The notes beneath the pieces are model-generated. The model did no database searches. It saw only the letters and a program-made list of their open reading frames with translations, and had not been told where the DNA came from. 64,000 nucleotides of DNA from Spirosoma spitsbergense DSM 19989 (GTDB taxonomy: Bacteria > Bacteroidota > Bacteroidia > Cytophagales > Spirosomataceae), in the NCBI RefSeq assembly GCF_000374085.1, contig NZ_KB893433.1, positions 1-64,000 of the forward strand, given 5' to 3'. This document shows positions 50,461-59,765 of this stretch, piece after piece. A program made the position numbers and the translations under genes. The number at the start of each line of letters is the position of its first letter. Position 1 is the first letter of the stretch.

Positions 50461-51516
50461 CTACCGGGGCTTTCCTGCCCAAATCAATCCGTAATCCATC
50501 TGAGTAGCTACCGTATCCGTAGTATTTATTAATCCAACTTGTGCAAACCAGTTCCGGTACTCTGCCCGGCTGTAGGCGCGTCCTTTTGTCACACAGAAAA
50601 GCTGGGCTGAGTAATCTGTGACGGCCATTGGTCCATCGAGCGTATCGTTCAGAAACGAATCGTGTACCCAAAGCGTACCACCCGGACGAAGCACCCTGGC
50701 AAACCGGCTGGCCAACTGAATACAGGTTGGCGCAGGCCAGTCGTGGAAGAGACTTGCGGCTAGAAGTATATCCGTCTCCGGGAGGTTGTCCGTCAGCATA
50801 TCACCGGGCAGGAAAGTCACCCGCTTCTTTATCGTTTCCGCACCTGCCCGTCCGCTTTGACTAAATTCATCCAGTAGTTCAGCGGCCACGGCAAGTACGG
50901 CCGGCCGGTCGAACACGGTAGCCGTGGCAGCAGGATTTCGGAGCAGCCATTCGTAGGTGTAGTAACCCGTACCACCAGCAACGTCGAGCAGATGACCGTT
51001 GCTCCTGGGTAGCGCAGCCGCCACCAGCGGAGCCAGGTATCGGGCACGACCCGCCAGACCCAGGGTTAGCGTGCGAGCCAGTTTCGGGTCATCCATCGGC
51101 GAAGGCGTAACTTCATCTTTCACGAATGAAACACCCTTGTGTATGTCGAGTGGTCCATCGTTCCGGAGTAGTGTAACCATGTCGATTACGCCTGGGTCAT
51201 CCTTCTCCAAACCCGTGTACCCAATTAGGTTAGGGACATACTTTGCACTGACAAATTGCCCCAGTTCCGTGATGTATAGCCGACCGGCTGCATCATAAGC
51301 CAACACCCCCATAGCGCACAAAGCCGGAAAAAGCACCATAGCCGGTCGCCCATTCAGCTGGAGTCGGTAACGGAGTTCAGACAACGAGAGAGGCTTTGCA
51401 CTCAGTTCCTCAAAAACGGGAATATAGTGAATCGCGGCTAATAGTAATCGGGAACCAAACATGGCACGCTGGTAGCGGGTAATGGGAGCCGGATCGGGTG
51501 GTACAGACAAGAACAT
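50461..51516 (-). CDS. SAM-dependent O-methyltransferase (plant/hydroxyneurosporene type)
   Basis: The 351-residue protein has an N-terminal dimerisation domain with a winged-helix look (SLSELRYRLQLNGRPAMVLFPALCAMGVL) and a Rossmann domain with LLDVAGGTGYYTYEWLL for SAM, then LLAASLFHDWPAPTC, where H and D match the catalytic His region of these enzymes. Relatives methylate hydroxyl groups on phenols, polyketides or carotenoids. It stands alone, divergent from a sugar-kinase gene, so the substrate cannot be told. Confidence 0.85.
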   Translation of the reverse strand: MFLSVPPDPAPITRYQRAMFGSRLLLAAIHYIPVFEELSAKPLSLSELRYRLQLNGRPAMVLFPALCAMGVLAYDAAGRLYITELGQFVSAKYVPNLIGYTGLEKDDPGVIDMVTLLRNDGPLDIHKGVSFVKDEVTPSPMDDPKLARTLTLGLAGRARYLAPLVAAALPRSNGHLLDVAGGTGYYTYEWLLRNPAATATVFDRPAVLAVAAELLDEFSQSGRAGAETIKKRVTFLPGDMLTDNLPETDILLAASLFHDWPAPTCIQLASRFARVLRPGGTLWVHDSFLNDTLDGPMAVTDYSAQLFCVTKGRAYSRAEYRNWFAQVGLINTTDTVATQMDYGLIWAGKPR

Positions 51517-51685
51517 AGCAGTAAATCAGCAAATAAATTTGGGAGAGCAAAGGTAATGATTACCAATACTCCGGTAAGCAGACGGGGCCTTAGCAAGCTA
51601 CGATCAGGTGATTTTCGAGAAATAAAAAAGAGTAGTCAGGACAGCGTATGTAGCTTTTTGCTTTACTAGACCCAACTCAGTCATC

Positions 51686-52696
51686 ATGACCAGCCCCGCT
51701 ATTACGGCCCTCTCTCAGCGCTTTGCTTCCCTGAAGGTAGGCGTTATCGGCGATTTTGCCCTCGATCTATACTTCGATATACAGACCCGCACCGGTGAGT
51801 ACTCACTTGAAACAGGCCGGGAAGTTTTCTGGGGAAGCCAACCCCGTGCATCATTGGGAGCCGCCGGTAATGTTGTGCAGAACCTGCATGCGCTGGGTGT
51901 GGAACACTGCTGGGCCATAGGATGCATTGGAGATGACCTGTTTGGGCGTGAAATGTTGCACCTGTTTCGTTCGCTGGGGGTGAATACCCAGTATATGCTA
52001 CTCGCCGAGCAGTGGACTACCTGTTTGTACACCAAACCAAACCGGCAGCATCAGGAATTGAACCGAATTGATTTTGGTACCGCTAATTCCCTTACTGATC
52101 GCCTTTTTGCCAGCCTCATGGCGGGTCTGGAGCAATGCCTGCCCGATCTCGATGTATTAATCATCAATCAACAGTTTCCGAATCCTTTACTCACCGCCAA
52201 CCGGGTAGCTGTACTGAATGCGTTAATAGCCCGTTTTCCCAGGGTTCGGGTGGTAGCGGATATGCGTAACGTTGGTATGCACATTCGGGGAGCCACGTTA
52301 AAAGTAAACACCGCCGAATTAGCTTATTTTTTAGGCATCGACCTGCCCGAAAATCCTGACCTGAACTGGTGTGTGGAGCAGGGAGCTGTTTTCCGAAAAC
52401 AGACAAACGTTCCCTTACTGATTACGCGCGGGCAAGCCGGTATTCTATACACCGATGAGGCCGGAACGGAGTACATCGACGGTCTAGCCTTACGGGGTGA
52501 GCTGGATACTGTTGGGGCTGGCGACACTGTTGTTGCCGCCTGGGCCACCTGCATGGGAGCCGGAACCACGCCCGAACAGGGGCTGAAAATAGCCAATCTG
52601 GCCGCTGGCGTTACCGTGCAGAAACTTGGCCAAACCGGAACAGCCAGTCTGACTGAAATCCTTACCCTTCATGATGAATACCAATCCCATGCGTAA
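51686..52696 (+). CDS. PfkB-family sugar kinase
   Basis: The 336-residue protein is a ribokinase-fold enzyme related to the kinase half of RfaE/HldE: it begins LKVGVIGDFALDLYF, has a glycine-rich ASLGAAGNVVQNLHALG, and the catalytic DTVGAGDTVVAAWATC with the anion-hole GAGD. The substrate is unknown. The next gene, an epimerase, starts within its last codons, and the overlap suggests coupling. The pair may convert and then phosphorylate a sugar or a sugar-containing metabolite. Confidence 0.88.
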   Translation: MTSPAITALSQRFASLKVGVIGDFALDLYFDIQTRTGEYSLETGREVFWGSQPRASLGAAGNVVQNLHALGVEHCWAIGCIGDDLFGREMLHLFRSLGVNTQYMLLAEQWTTCLYTKPNRQHQELNRIDFGTANSLTDRLFASLMAGLEQCLPDLDVLIINQQFPNPLLTANRVAVLNALIARFPRVRVVADMRNVGMHIRGATLKVNTAELAYFLGIDLPENPDLNWCVEQGAVFRKQTNVPLLITRGQAGILYTDEAGTEYIDGLALRGELDTVGAGDTVVAAWATCMGAGTTPEQGLKIANLAAGVTVQKLGQTGTASLTEILTLHDEYQSHA

Positions 52697-53960
52697 CGAA
52701 CTGCTTACCCATTGGCGGCAGGAATGGCAGAAGCACCTGACCCACGAATTATTACCCTTTTGGACTTCCCGCACAGCCGACTATGAACACGGCGGCTTTA
52801 TTACACACTTTAACCAGTTTGGTGAGGATTCGGGCGAGGATGAAAAGTCACTCATTGCCCAAACCCGTTCCATCTACACCTACGCATCGGCGCACCGGGC
52901 AGGCTATGGTAACGGCGAGCTGGCTAAACTGGCAAGGCATGGGGTCGATTACCTGCTTACCCATATGTGGGACCACGAAAACGGCGGCTTTTACTGGATG
53001 GCCAATCGAAAAGGCGACGTACTGAATGACCAGAAAATAGTGTACGGTCAGAGTTTCGCTATCTACTGCCTGAGTGAATATACGCTGGCAACGGGCGATA
53101 CGCGCGGTGTTGAGTACGCTCAAAAAGTATTCGATCTGTTGCAGAAATACGCATCGGATACCTGTTACGGCGGTTACTTTGAAATGTTCTATCGGGACTG
53201 GACACTGAAAGGACCAGGTTCAGGTGGGGGCGACCGCAAAACGCTCGATGCGCACATGCACCTGATGGAAGCCTACACCACCCTGTATGAATGTACCCGG
53301 CAACCCATCCATCGCCGGAAACTGCTGGAAATAATTGAACTACTGGTTCATAAAATAATGCATCCCGTTTATGGCACCGGCGTTCCACAGTTCTGGGCCA
53401 ACTGGGAGGTAGCTCCGCAAATTAAGTTCGACATCATCTGGGGCTGGGATCGGTTTACCGAAGACGGGAGCAAACAATCGGCTGATGATAACACCAGTTA
53501 TGGCCATAACGCCGAGTTTGCCTGGCTACTGCTGCACGCACTCGATGTGCTGGACATACCCCATGAAACCTACAGGGATCAACTCCTCAAATCCTTTTCG
53601 CACGCAGTCGATTACGGCGTTGACTGGACTTTTGGGGGTATTTTCGTGGAAGGTTCGCACAGTGGTGAGGTATATGACCGGGAAAAGGAATTCTGGCAGC
53701 AGGCCGAAGTGCTGATTGGTTTTCTGGATGCCTGGCGGATTTTCGGAGATGAAAAATACGGCAAAGCCTACGAAAATGTTCACCGGTTTGTGATGGACAA
53801 CATGATTAACCACTCGGCAGGAGAATGGTGGCCGTTAATGACCCGGCAAGGTGTACCCATCTGGACACACATGAGCCATTCCTGGAAAATAAACTACCAC
53901 ACCGTACGCTCGGTTATTCAGTCGATCAAACGGATTGATCGGCTGTTGGCTATTGAATAA
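52671..53960 (+). CDS. AGE-family (N-acylglucosamine/cellobiose 2-epimerase-like) enzyme
   Basis: The 429-residue protein is an alpha/alpha-barrel of the AGE family: ADYEHGGFITHFNQFGE at the start, WDHENGGFYWMANRKG, the catalytic histidine region HMHLMEAYTTLYE and SYGHNAEFAWLLLHALDVL. Motifs and length fit cellobiose/mannobiose 2-epimerases better than the sialic-acid epimerase, but mannose or N-acetyl sugars remain possible. Possible starts are ATG 52671, 52674 or 52689; all overlap the end of the kinase gene. No oligosaccharide transporter is beside it. Confidence 0.86.
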   Translation: MMNTNPMRNELLTHWRQEWQKHLTHELLPFWTSRTADYEHGGFITHFNQFGEDSGEDEKSLIAQTRSIYTYASAHRAGYGNGELAKLARHGVDYLLTHMWDHENGGFYWMANRKGDVLNDQKIVYGQSFAIYCLSEYTLATGDTRGVEYAQKVFDLLQKYASDTCYGGYFEMFYRDWTLKGPGSGGGDRKTLDAHMHLMEAYTTLYECTRQPIHRRKLLEIIELLVHKIMHPVYGTGVPQFWANWEVAPQIKFDIIWGWDRFTEDGSKQSADDNTSYGHNAEFAWLLLHALDVLDIPHETYRDQLLKSFSHAVDYGVDWTFGGIFVEGSHSGEVYDREKEFWQQAEVLIGFLDAWRIFGDEKYGKAYENVHRFVMDNMINHSAGEWWPLMTRQGVPIWTHMSHSWKINYHTVRSVIQSIKRIDRLLAIE

Positions 53961-54022
53961 CGCGTGGAGTAATTCTCATTAATCGAAAAAACAATGTAGG
54001 CTACCAGGTCTATCTGTCTCGT

Positions 54023-54487
54023 TCAGACCACCCCCAATATTTCATACGTCAGTTTATTGAACGTAGCTACCTCCCCTACTTTCCGCCCTGCCAATGCAAT
54101 GGCAATAGGTGAGCCGGACGATACGCCAAAATAAGCAGCGTCATCAAGTAACAGTTTACCCGCACCAATGCTGATAAAATACCCACCTCGATTGGTTGTG
54201 ACAATACTCCCCGGCTGAACGGATTCGTAGGTTTTATCAATCACAACCTGTTGAAGGTCACGTTTCAGTTGCAAAGCACCTGCCAGGAGTTGAGCGTTAC
54301 GGTCGCGTTCGAGCTGAGCCATGGCACGGCCTGTTTCATACTTATCGCCCGCACTGCTTTTCGATTCGGAGTTTGCCGCTTCCTGTGCGGCTTCCATCGC
54401 TTGCCGGGCCGTATCAATCCGTTGTTGTACGTATTGCTGACAAAGACTGAAAAGGGCAGCTTTGGTATTCTGATTTATTTCTAGCAC
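54023..54487 (-). CDS. GreA/GreB-like protein (often misnamed 3-oxoacyl-ACP synthase)
   Basis: The 154-residue protein has a GTG start one base after the GMC oxidoreductase stop. An N-terminal coiled coil (about 10-80, containing SSAGDKYETGRAMAQLERDRN) and a C-terminal beta domain (about 85-154, ISIGAGKLLLDDAAYFGVSSGSPIAIAL) resemble the two parts of GreA-type factors that enter the RNA polymerase channel. The acidic tip residues of GreA are not clear here, so cleavage activity is doubtful. Bacteroidetes databases label such proteins 3-oxoacyl-ACP synthase without reason. Confidence 0.7.
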   Translation of the reverse strand: MLEINQNTKAALFSLCQQYVQQRIDTARQAMEAAQEAANSESKSSAGDKYETGRAMAQLERDRNAQLLAGALQLKRDLQQVVIDKTYESVQPGSIVTTNRGGYFISIGAGKLLLDDAAYFGVSSGSPIAIALAGRKVGEVATFNKLTYEILGVV

Positions 54488-54488
54488 G

Positions 54489-56201
54489 TTATAGATTTCC
54501 TTTTTTCATCTCTTTAACCGCAAAATCGGCCGCCCGTGCGGTGAGAGCCATAAAGGTAATGGATGGATTTTGTGAACCAGTCGAGGTCATGGCCGCTCCG
54601 TCGGTAATGAACACATTTTTCACGCTGTGAAGCTGGTTGTGCGCGTTGAGCAACGATGTCTTCGGGTCGCGACCCATGCGTACTCCGCCCATTTCGTGAA
54701 TATCAAGACCAGGATTTCGATGATCATCGTAGGGCTTGATGTTTTTACAGCCCGACTTATCCAGCATTTCAGCGCCCTGCTCCAGAAAATCGGCCATCAT
54801 TTTCAGGTCGTTATCCGTATAGTCAATGTCCGTTACCAATTGCGGAATACCCCAGGGATCTTTCTGATCGGTACTGAGCCGAACGTGGTTTTCGTAACGC
54901 GGAACGGTTTCAGCCTGCATCATCATAAACACATGCCAGGGACCGGGGTCGCTCAGGTTATCCTTAAAATCGGCGCCGAAACCAGCTTGTGCATTACCGC
55001 GTTGCCAGCCTCCACGGGCCGCACTAAACGCGACCATATAACCCCGCTGAAAATCCATCTCCTGCTTCCGAACATTTCTAAAATTGGGCATAAACGCCGT
55101 AGTGGGTCGTCGTCCATAATAATATCCGTCGGCAAAACCTTCATAATCGGCCACAATGTTACCCCTGTAGTTATGGAAGGCTATATAGCGCCCTAACAGG
55201 CCATTATCATTTCCCAATCCATTTGAAAAACGGTTAGAAGTAGAGTTAAGGAGAACAAGGTTGGTGTTCAGACAGGCGGCATTCACGAATATAACTCGGG
55301 CATAGTACTCCGTCATTTGCTTTGTATGCGTATCGATCACCCGAACACCGGTTGCCCGTTTCTTTCCTTCATCGTAGATAATCGAATGCACCACAGAATC
55401 CGGGCGCAGAGTCAGTTTGCCCGTCTTGGCAGCCCAGGGAATAGTAGATGAGTTACTGCTGAAGTACCCTCCATACGGGCAACCCCGGTAGCACAAGTGC
55501 CGGGCCTGGCATTGTGCCCGGCCCTGGTCGTAGTGAATTTGTTTGGGTTCGGTCAGGTGGGCACATCGCCCTATAATCACGTTTCGGTCCTGGTAGCTTT
55601 CGGCTACCCGTTTCTGAATGTGTTTTTCTACACAGTTCAACTCCCAGGGTTTCAGAAACTCACCATCGGGCAGCGTTTCCAGTCCATCTTTGTTACCGCT
55701 GATACCCACAAACTTTTCGACGTAGCTGTACCAGGGCGCAACATCTTCGTAGCGAATAGGCCAGTCGACGGCGGCTCCATCGCGGGCGTTGGCTTCAAAA
55801 TCGAACGTACTCCATCGCTGCGTTTGCCGCGCCCAAATCAGCGACTTCCCGCCCACCTGATACCCCCGAATCCAGTCAAAGGGTTTTTCCTGTACGTATG
55901 GATGTTCGGCATCTTTCACGAAGAACTGCTGGGTTGCTTCATCCAGTGCATAGCACTTGGTCGCAATCGGATTGGCCTGATCGAACGCTTCGGGCATCCG
56001 GTTGCGGTGCGGAAACTCCCACGGGTTTTGGGTAGCCGTTGGGTAATCGACAATGTGCCGAACATCACGCCCACGCTCCAGCACGAGCGTACGCAATCCT
56101 TTGCCACACAGTTCTTTCGCTGCCCAGCCTCCACTAATACCGGAGCCGATTACAATGGCATCGTACGTTCGGGCCGCTTTAGCATCGCCATTTATATTCA
56201 T
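54489..56201 (-). CDS. GMC-family flavin oxidoreductase
   Basis: From ATG 56201 the protein is 570 residues. The FAD-binding start is AIVIGSGISGGWAAKELCGKG and LVLERG; the C-terminal GMC block is HEMGGVRMGRDPKTSLLNAHNQLHSVKNVFI with a catalytic histidine, then GSQNPSITFMALTARAADF. There is no Tat signal. In this phylum such enzymes are usually paired with a small gluconate-2-dehydrogenase subunit 3 and oxidise sugars or keto-sugars; that partner is missing. The neighbour is the GreA-like gene. Divergent from the cytochrome P450 gene. Confidence 0.9.
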   Translation of the reverse strand: MNINGDAKAARTYDAIVIGSGISGGWAAKELCGKGLRTLVLERGRDVRHIVDYPTATQNPWEFPHRNRMPEAFDQANPIATKCYALDEATQQFFVKDAEHPYVQEKPFDWIRGYQVGGKSLIWARQTQRWSTFDFEANARDGAAVDWPIRYEDVAPWYSYVEKFVGISGNKDGLETLPDGEFLKPWELNCVEKHIQKRVAESYQDRNVIIGRCAHLTEPKQIHYDQGRAQCQARHLCYRGCPYGGYFSSNSSTIPWAAKTGKLTLRPDSVVHSIIYDEGKKRATGVRVIDTHTKQMTEYYARVIFVNAACLNTNLVLLNSTSNRFSNGLGNDNGLLGRYIAFHNYRGNIVADYEGFADGYYYGRRPTTAFMPNFRNVRKQEMDFQRGYMVAFSAARGGWQRGNAQAGFGADFKDNLSDPGPWHVFMMMQAETVPRYENHVRLSTDQKDPWGIPQLVTDIDYTDNDLKMMADFLEQGAEMLDKSGCKNIKPYDDHRNPGLDIHEMGGVRMGRDPKTSLLNAHNQLHSVKNVFITDGAAMTSTGSQNPSITFMALTARAADFAVKEMKKGNL

Positions 56202-56359
56202 GTTTGTTTGTTCTTTCACTATAAACATAACCAATGATTTATATCGCTCAAAATCCCAGTTTGATACAACGGAAGCGAAGCCATCAATTCATATTGATTT
56301 TGAACAGGCAACCGTATCTTTATAGTCGTTCAGAAACCCTGTTCAAAACGGCTTTTTTT

Positions 56360-57718
56360 ATGGAATCAACGGTTAGTTCATCCCTTCCTGTCCCCCTGCA
56401 TCCGGGATTGCCCGTGGTGGGTAATACCTTTTCATTTCTGCGCGATCCACTCGGTACGTTGCAAACAGCACAACGTCAGCGGGAGCGCCTGGTGCATTTT
56501 CGTATCGGTGGCAGGCATCAGTACCTGGTTTTTCGGCCGGAAGACGTCAAATACATCCTGCAGGAAAACAACCGGAATTATGGCCGGTCACCCGCTTTCG
56601 AGGTATTAAAGATTTTCCTGGGGAATGGCCTGCTCACCAGCGAAGGTGATTTCTGGCGACGGCAACGGCGACTGGCCCAACCGGCCTTTCACCGGCAAAA
56701 GCTGGCAGCCCTGGCGCAAACGATGGTTGACGAAACCACAACCTGGATTGACGAACTGAAACACCTTAACCGACAACAGCCCGTCAATATTTCTCAGGCG
56801 TTTATGGATGTGACCATGCGAATCGTCTGTAAAACCCTGTTCGGTTCCGACGTTATTGGCAAGTTGGATGGGCTATCGTCGGCACTCGACACGCTTAATT
56901 ACATGGCGAATGACCGGATGCTGTCTATCATTCGATTTCCTCTAAACTGGCCAACACCAGCTAATGTCCGCTTTCGAAACGCTGGAACGCTGGTCAATTC
57001 CTTTATTTACAATGTCATTGACCAGCGCCGGCAACAGGCGGACGATAGTGATGATTTGCTCGGGATGCTGCTGGCGGCCGAAGACGGGGAAACGGGCGAG
57101 CGCATGTCTGACCAGCAACTGCGCGACGAATGCGTAACGCTGTTTGCCGCCGGTCATGAAACCACATCCGTCTCCATGGCCTGGACACTTTACCTGTTAA
57201 GTCAGAATCCAGCTGTATTGACTAAAATCAAGGCTGAAAGCAGGGCGATACTGGGCGATGTGGCTAGTCCGTCGCCCCATGTGTTTCGGTCACTAACTTA
57301 CACGATGCAGGTTATTCAGGAATCCATGCGGCTCTATCCACCCGCCTGGATTATGAGTCGTCTGGCGCTGCATGATGACCATCTTGGTCCTTACACGATT
57401 CCGGCGGGTGCTACCGCCCTTATCTCCCCTTACTTACTCCACCGCGATCCCGTCAACTGGCCTGATCCCGAACGGTTTGACCCGGATCGATTTGCGCCAA
57501 ATGGCCCAAGTGAGCAGCTTCACTCCTATGCTTATCTGCCCTTTGGAGGTGGCCCCCGTTTATGCATTGGTAACCAGTTTGCCCTGATGGAGATGCAGAT
57601 ATTACTGGCAATGCTGGTCCGTGAATTCGATATTCAACCGACAGCTAATCAGCGGATTACCATGAAACCGTTGATTACGTTACGGCCTGAACAACCGGTT
57701 CGGGTAACATTACGGTAA
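56360..57718 (+). CDS. Cytochrome P450
   Basis: From ATG 56360 the protein is 452 residues. It has the I-helix AGHETTS, the K-helix ESMRLYPP (E-x-x-R), and the haem loop FGGGPRLCIGNQFA with Cys near residue 402. No membrane anchor is seen, so it is a soluble P450 that needs a separate redox partner, none of which is nearby. The YPPAWIM...R region and length resemble CYP175/CYP102-like fatty-acid or carotenoid hydroxylases. A lycopene cyclase lies about 2 kb downstream, so hydroxylation of a carotenoid ring is one possibility. An upstream ATG/TTG at 56234 is less likely. Confidence 0.9.
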   Translation: MESTVSSSLPVPLHPGLPVVGNTFSFLRDPLGTLQTAQRQRERLVHFRIGGRHQYLVFRPEDVKYILQENNRNYGRSPAFEVLKIFLGNGLLTSEGDFWRRQRRLAQPAFHRQKLAALAQTMVDETTTWIDELKHLNRQQPVNISQAFMDVTMRIVCKTLFGSDVIGKLDGLSSALDTLNYMANDRMLSIIRFPLNWPTPANVRFRNAGTLVNSFIYNVIDQRRQQADDSDDLLGMLLAAEDGETGERMSDQQLRDECVTLFAAGHETTSVSMAWTLYLLSQNPAVLTKIKAESRAILGDVASPSPHVFRSLTYTMQVIQESMRLYPPAWIMSRLALHDDHLGPYTIPAGATALISPYLLHRDPVNWPDPERFDPDRFAPNGPSEQLHSYAYLPFGGGPRLCIGNQFALMEMQILLAMLVREFDIQPTANQRITMKPLITLRPEQPVRVTLR

Positions 57719-57932
57719 CACTGAAATTATATTATAGAAAGAACTTTACCAGTCGCCCAGCCCTGCTTTATTCAGAAGAACAACGTTATCAGCACCTTAT
57801 CTTAGTTAGTACAGCAATCAGTGACAAACGGACTTGCACCTTTCGTAGAGTGCCTTGACTTTGTGGTTCATAAAGCCAAACTTAGGCAGTCCATTGATGT
57901 TCTTCGTATCAATTCACTTAAAACGCGACACA

Positions 57933-58310
57933 ATGAGACTACAAATGCACGCCGTTAAGTTCACGGCAGATCAGAGCCTGTTAGATTTTATCCAGGCCAA
58001 ACTTGATAAGTTAGACACATTCCACGACCGAATTATTAGTGGCGAGGTGTTTCTAAAACTAGAAGGCGCCGACTCCAATAAGGTCAAAGACAAAGTAGTT
58101 GAGGTTAGACTACTGTTGCCGGGCAAGGAGTTATTCGTCAAAGAACAAGACAAAAGCTTTGAATGCGCAACGGACCGAATAATGGATGTGTTGAAAGACA
58201 AACTCGTTCGGTTTAAACAAAAGCGCAACAATATATCCAGTCCAGCCATTACGGAAGCTAAATCACAGGTAGATGTAGAGGATGAGATTTATGAATCGGA
58301 TGAGTTGTAA
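57933..58310 (+). CDS. hpf: Ribosome hibernation factor, HPF/RaiA family
   Basis: From ATG 57933 the protein is 125 residues. It starts MRLQMHAVKFTADQSLLDFI and has the FHDRIISGEVFLKLEGAD strand-turn and ECATDRIMDVLKDKLVRFKQK block of the short HPF form, with a basic helix that enters the tRNA channel of the 30S subunit. A disordered acidic tail of about 25 residues follows. It would silence ribosomes in stationary phase. The frame extends 26 codons upstream to a TTG without a convincing start. Confidence 0.9.
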   Translation: MRLQMHAVKFTADQSLLDFIQAKLDKLDTFHDRIISGEVFLKLEGADSNKVKDKVVEVRLLLPGKELFVKEQDKSFECATDRIMDVLKDKLVRFKQKRNNISSPAITEAKSQVDVEDEIYESDEL

Positions 58311-58336
58311 GGGAATCTAATAAATCCCGTAAAACT

Positions 58337-58364
58337 GAAAGCCACTCCAAACGGAGTGGCTTTC
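58337..58364. terminator. Bidirectional terminator
   Basis: A perfect 12-bp stem (GAAAGCCACTCC, loop AAAC) stands between the converging hpf and metK genes; the arms end in short A and T runs. Confidence 0.85.
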
Positions 58365-58403
58365 GCTATTTTCAACAATAATGTAGCCTAATCTGTTGTC
58401 GAT

Positions 58404-59681
58404 TTACAGGCCAAAAGCAGCTTTTATCTTATCAACAAAATCCAGCTTTTCCCAGGTGAACAGTTCAACTTCCAGTTCAATCGTCTGACCATTTGAACCA
58501 AAGGTTTTCTTTACCACTTCGTTTTTACGGCCCATGTGGCCATAGGCGGCTGTTTCCGAGTAAATAGGGTTACGAAGCTTGAGCCGCTGCTCGATAGCGT
58601 AAGGGCGCATATCGAAGATTTCACTCACTTTCTCCGCAATAGCACCATCGTGCATATCCACCTTGGCCGTGCCGTAGGTATTCACATACAAACCACACGG
58701 CTTGGCAACACCAATGGCGTAAGATACCTGAACCAACACCTGATCGCACAGGCCGGCGGCAACCAGATTTTTGGCAATGTGCCGCGTCGCATAAGCCGCC
58801 GACCGGTCTACTTTAGACGGGTCTTTACCCGAAAAAGCACCACCACCGTGGGCACCTTTTCCGCCGTAGGTATCTACGATAATTTTACGACCTGTCAGCC
58901 CTGTATCACCATGAGGGCCACCAATAACGAACTTGCCGGTTGGGTTGATGTAGTACGTGATGGCACCATCGAATAAACCCTGTAGTTCGGCTTTCTGAGC
59001 GGCTTTTACGCGGGGAATCACAATATTGATGATGTCCTTTTTGATTTTAGCCAGCATCGTTTCATCATCAGCGAAGTCATCATGCTGGGTCGATACAACA
59101 ATCGTATCGATACGGATAGGCTGATCATCATCTGAATATTCAATCGTCACCTGCGATTTGGCATCAGGCCGCAAATACGGCATCAGATCGCTCTCATTGT
59201 TGCGAATCTGTGACATCTCCCGCAGGATGGCATGGGCCAGATCAAGCGGCAGGGGCATGTAATTATCAGTTTCGTTGGTAGCGTATCCAAACATCATCCC
59301 CTGATCACCCGCACCCTGAGCGTTAGCTTTCGACTCGAAGTCGTCTTTGACAGACTCCCGATCAACGCCCTGGTTAATATCGGCCGACTGATCATGCAGG
59401 GCCGAGAAAATACCACACGAGTTAGCCTCAAACATGTATTCGCTCTTGGTATAGCCTATTTTGCGAATTACCTCACGCGTAATTTTCTGAACATCCAGAT
59501 AGGTGTCGGTTTTAATCTCGCCAGCCAGCACAACCTGGCCCGTTGTAACGAGTGTTTCGCAGGCTACCTTGCTGGAAGGATCAAACGCCAGAAAGTTATC
59601 AATTAATGCGTCGGAGATTTGATCAGCGACTTTGTCGGGATGTCCCTCAGAAACAGACTCGGAAGTGAAAAGATAAGGCAT
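58404..59681 (-). CDS. metK: S-adenosylmethionine synthase
   Basis: The 425-residue protein has the three MetK landmarks: [20 protein letters not shown] at the start, [15 protein letters not shown] in the middle, and [19 protein letters not shown] near residue 290. It makes SAM from methionine and ATP. The length is slightly above the 380-400 usual in other phyla, as in other Bacteroidetes. It has its own promoter. No SAM riboswitch fits in the 84 bases upstream. Confidence 0.98.
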   Translation of the reverse strand: MPYLFTSESVSEGHPDKVADQISDALIDNFLAFDPSSKVACETLVTTGQVVLAGEIKTDTYLDVQKITREVIRKIGYTKSEYMFEANSCGIFSALHDQSADINQGVDRESVKDDFESKANAQGAGDQGMMFGYATNETDNYMPLPLDLAHAILREMSQIRNNESDLMPYLRPDAKSQVTIEYSDDDQPIRIDTIVVSTQHDDFADDETMLAKIKKDIINIVIPRVKAAQKAELQGLFDGAITYYINPTGKFVIGGPHGDTGLTGRKIIVDTYGGKGAHGGGAFSGKDPSKVDRSAAYATRHIAKNLVAAGLCDQVLVQVSYAIGVAKPCGLYVNTYGTAKVDMHDGAIAEKVSEIFDMRPYAIEQRLKLRNPIYSETAAYGHMGRKNEVVKKTFGSNGQTIELEVELFTWEKLDFVDKIKAAFGL

Positions 59682-59712
59682 TTCGCTTTGCGTATAGCTT
59701 GATTTTAAACCG

Positions 59713-59742
59713 CAAAGCTACGAGTTTATGAGCAAGGGTCAA
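59713..59742 (-). promoter_or_regulatory. Promoter of metK
   Basis: On the minus strand TTG (59742-59740), a 19-base spacer and TAGCTTTG (59720-59713) fit the Bacteroidetes -33/-7 consensus without mismatch in the -7 box. It lies 31 bases before the metK ATG. This is the clearest promoter in the window. Confidence 0.65.
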
Positions 59743-59765
59743 GTGATGAATTGATACCTTGTTTA

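Noticed and set aside
54023-54487. 3-oxoacyl-ACP synthase
   Set aside because: This label is common for such proteins, but at 154 residues with a coiled coil and no thiolase motif it cannot be one.
59682-59765. SAM riboswitch upstream of metK
   Set aside because: Only 84 bases are available and a normal promoter occupies them; no pseudoknot-like pairing seen.
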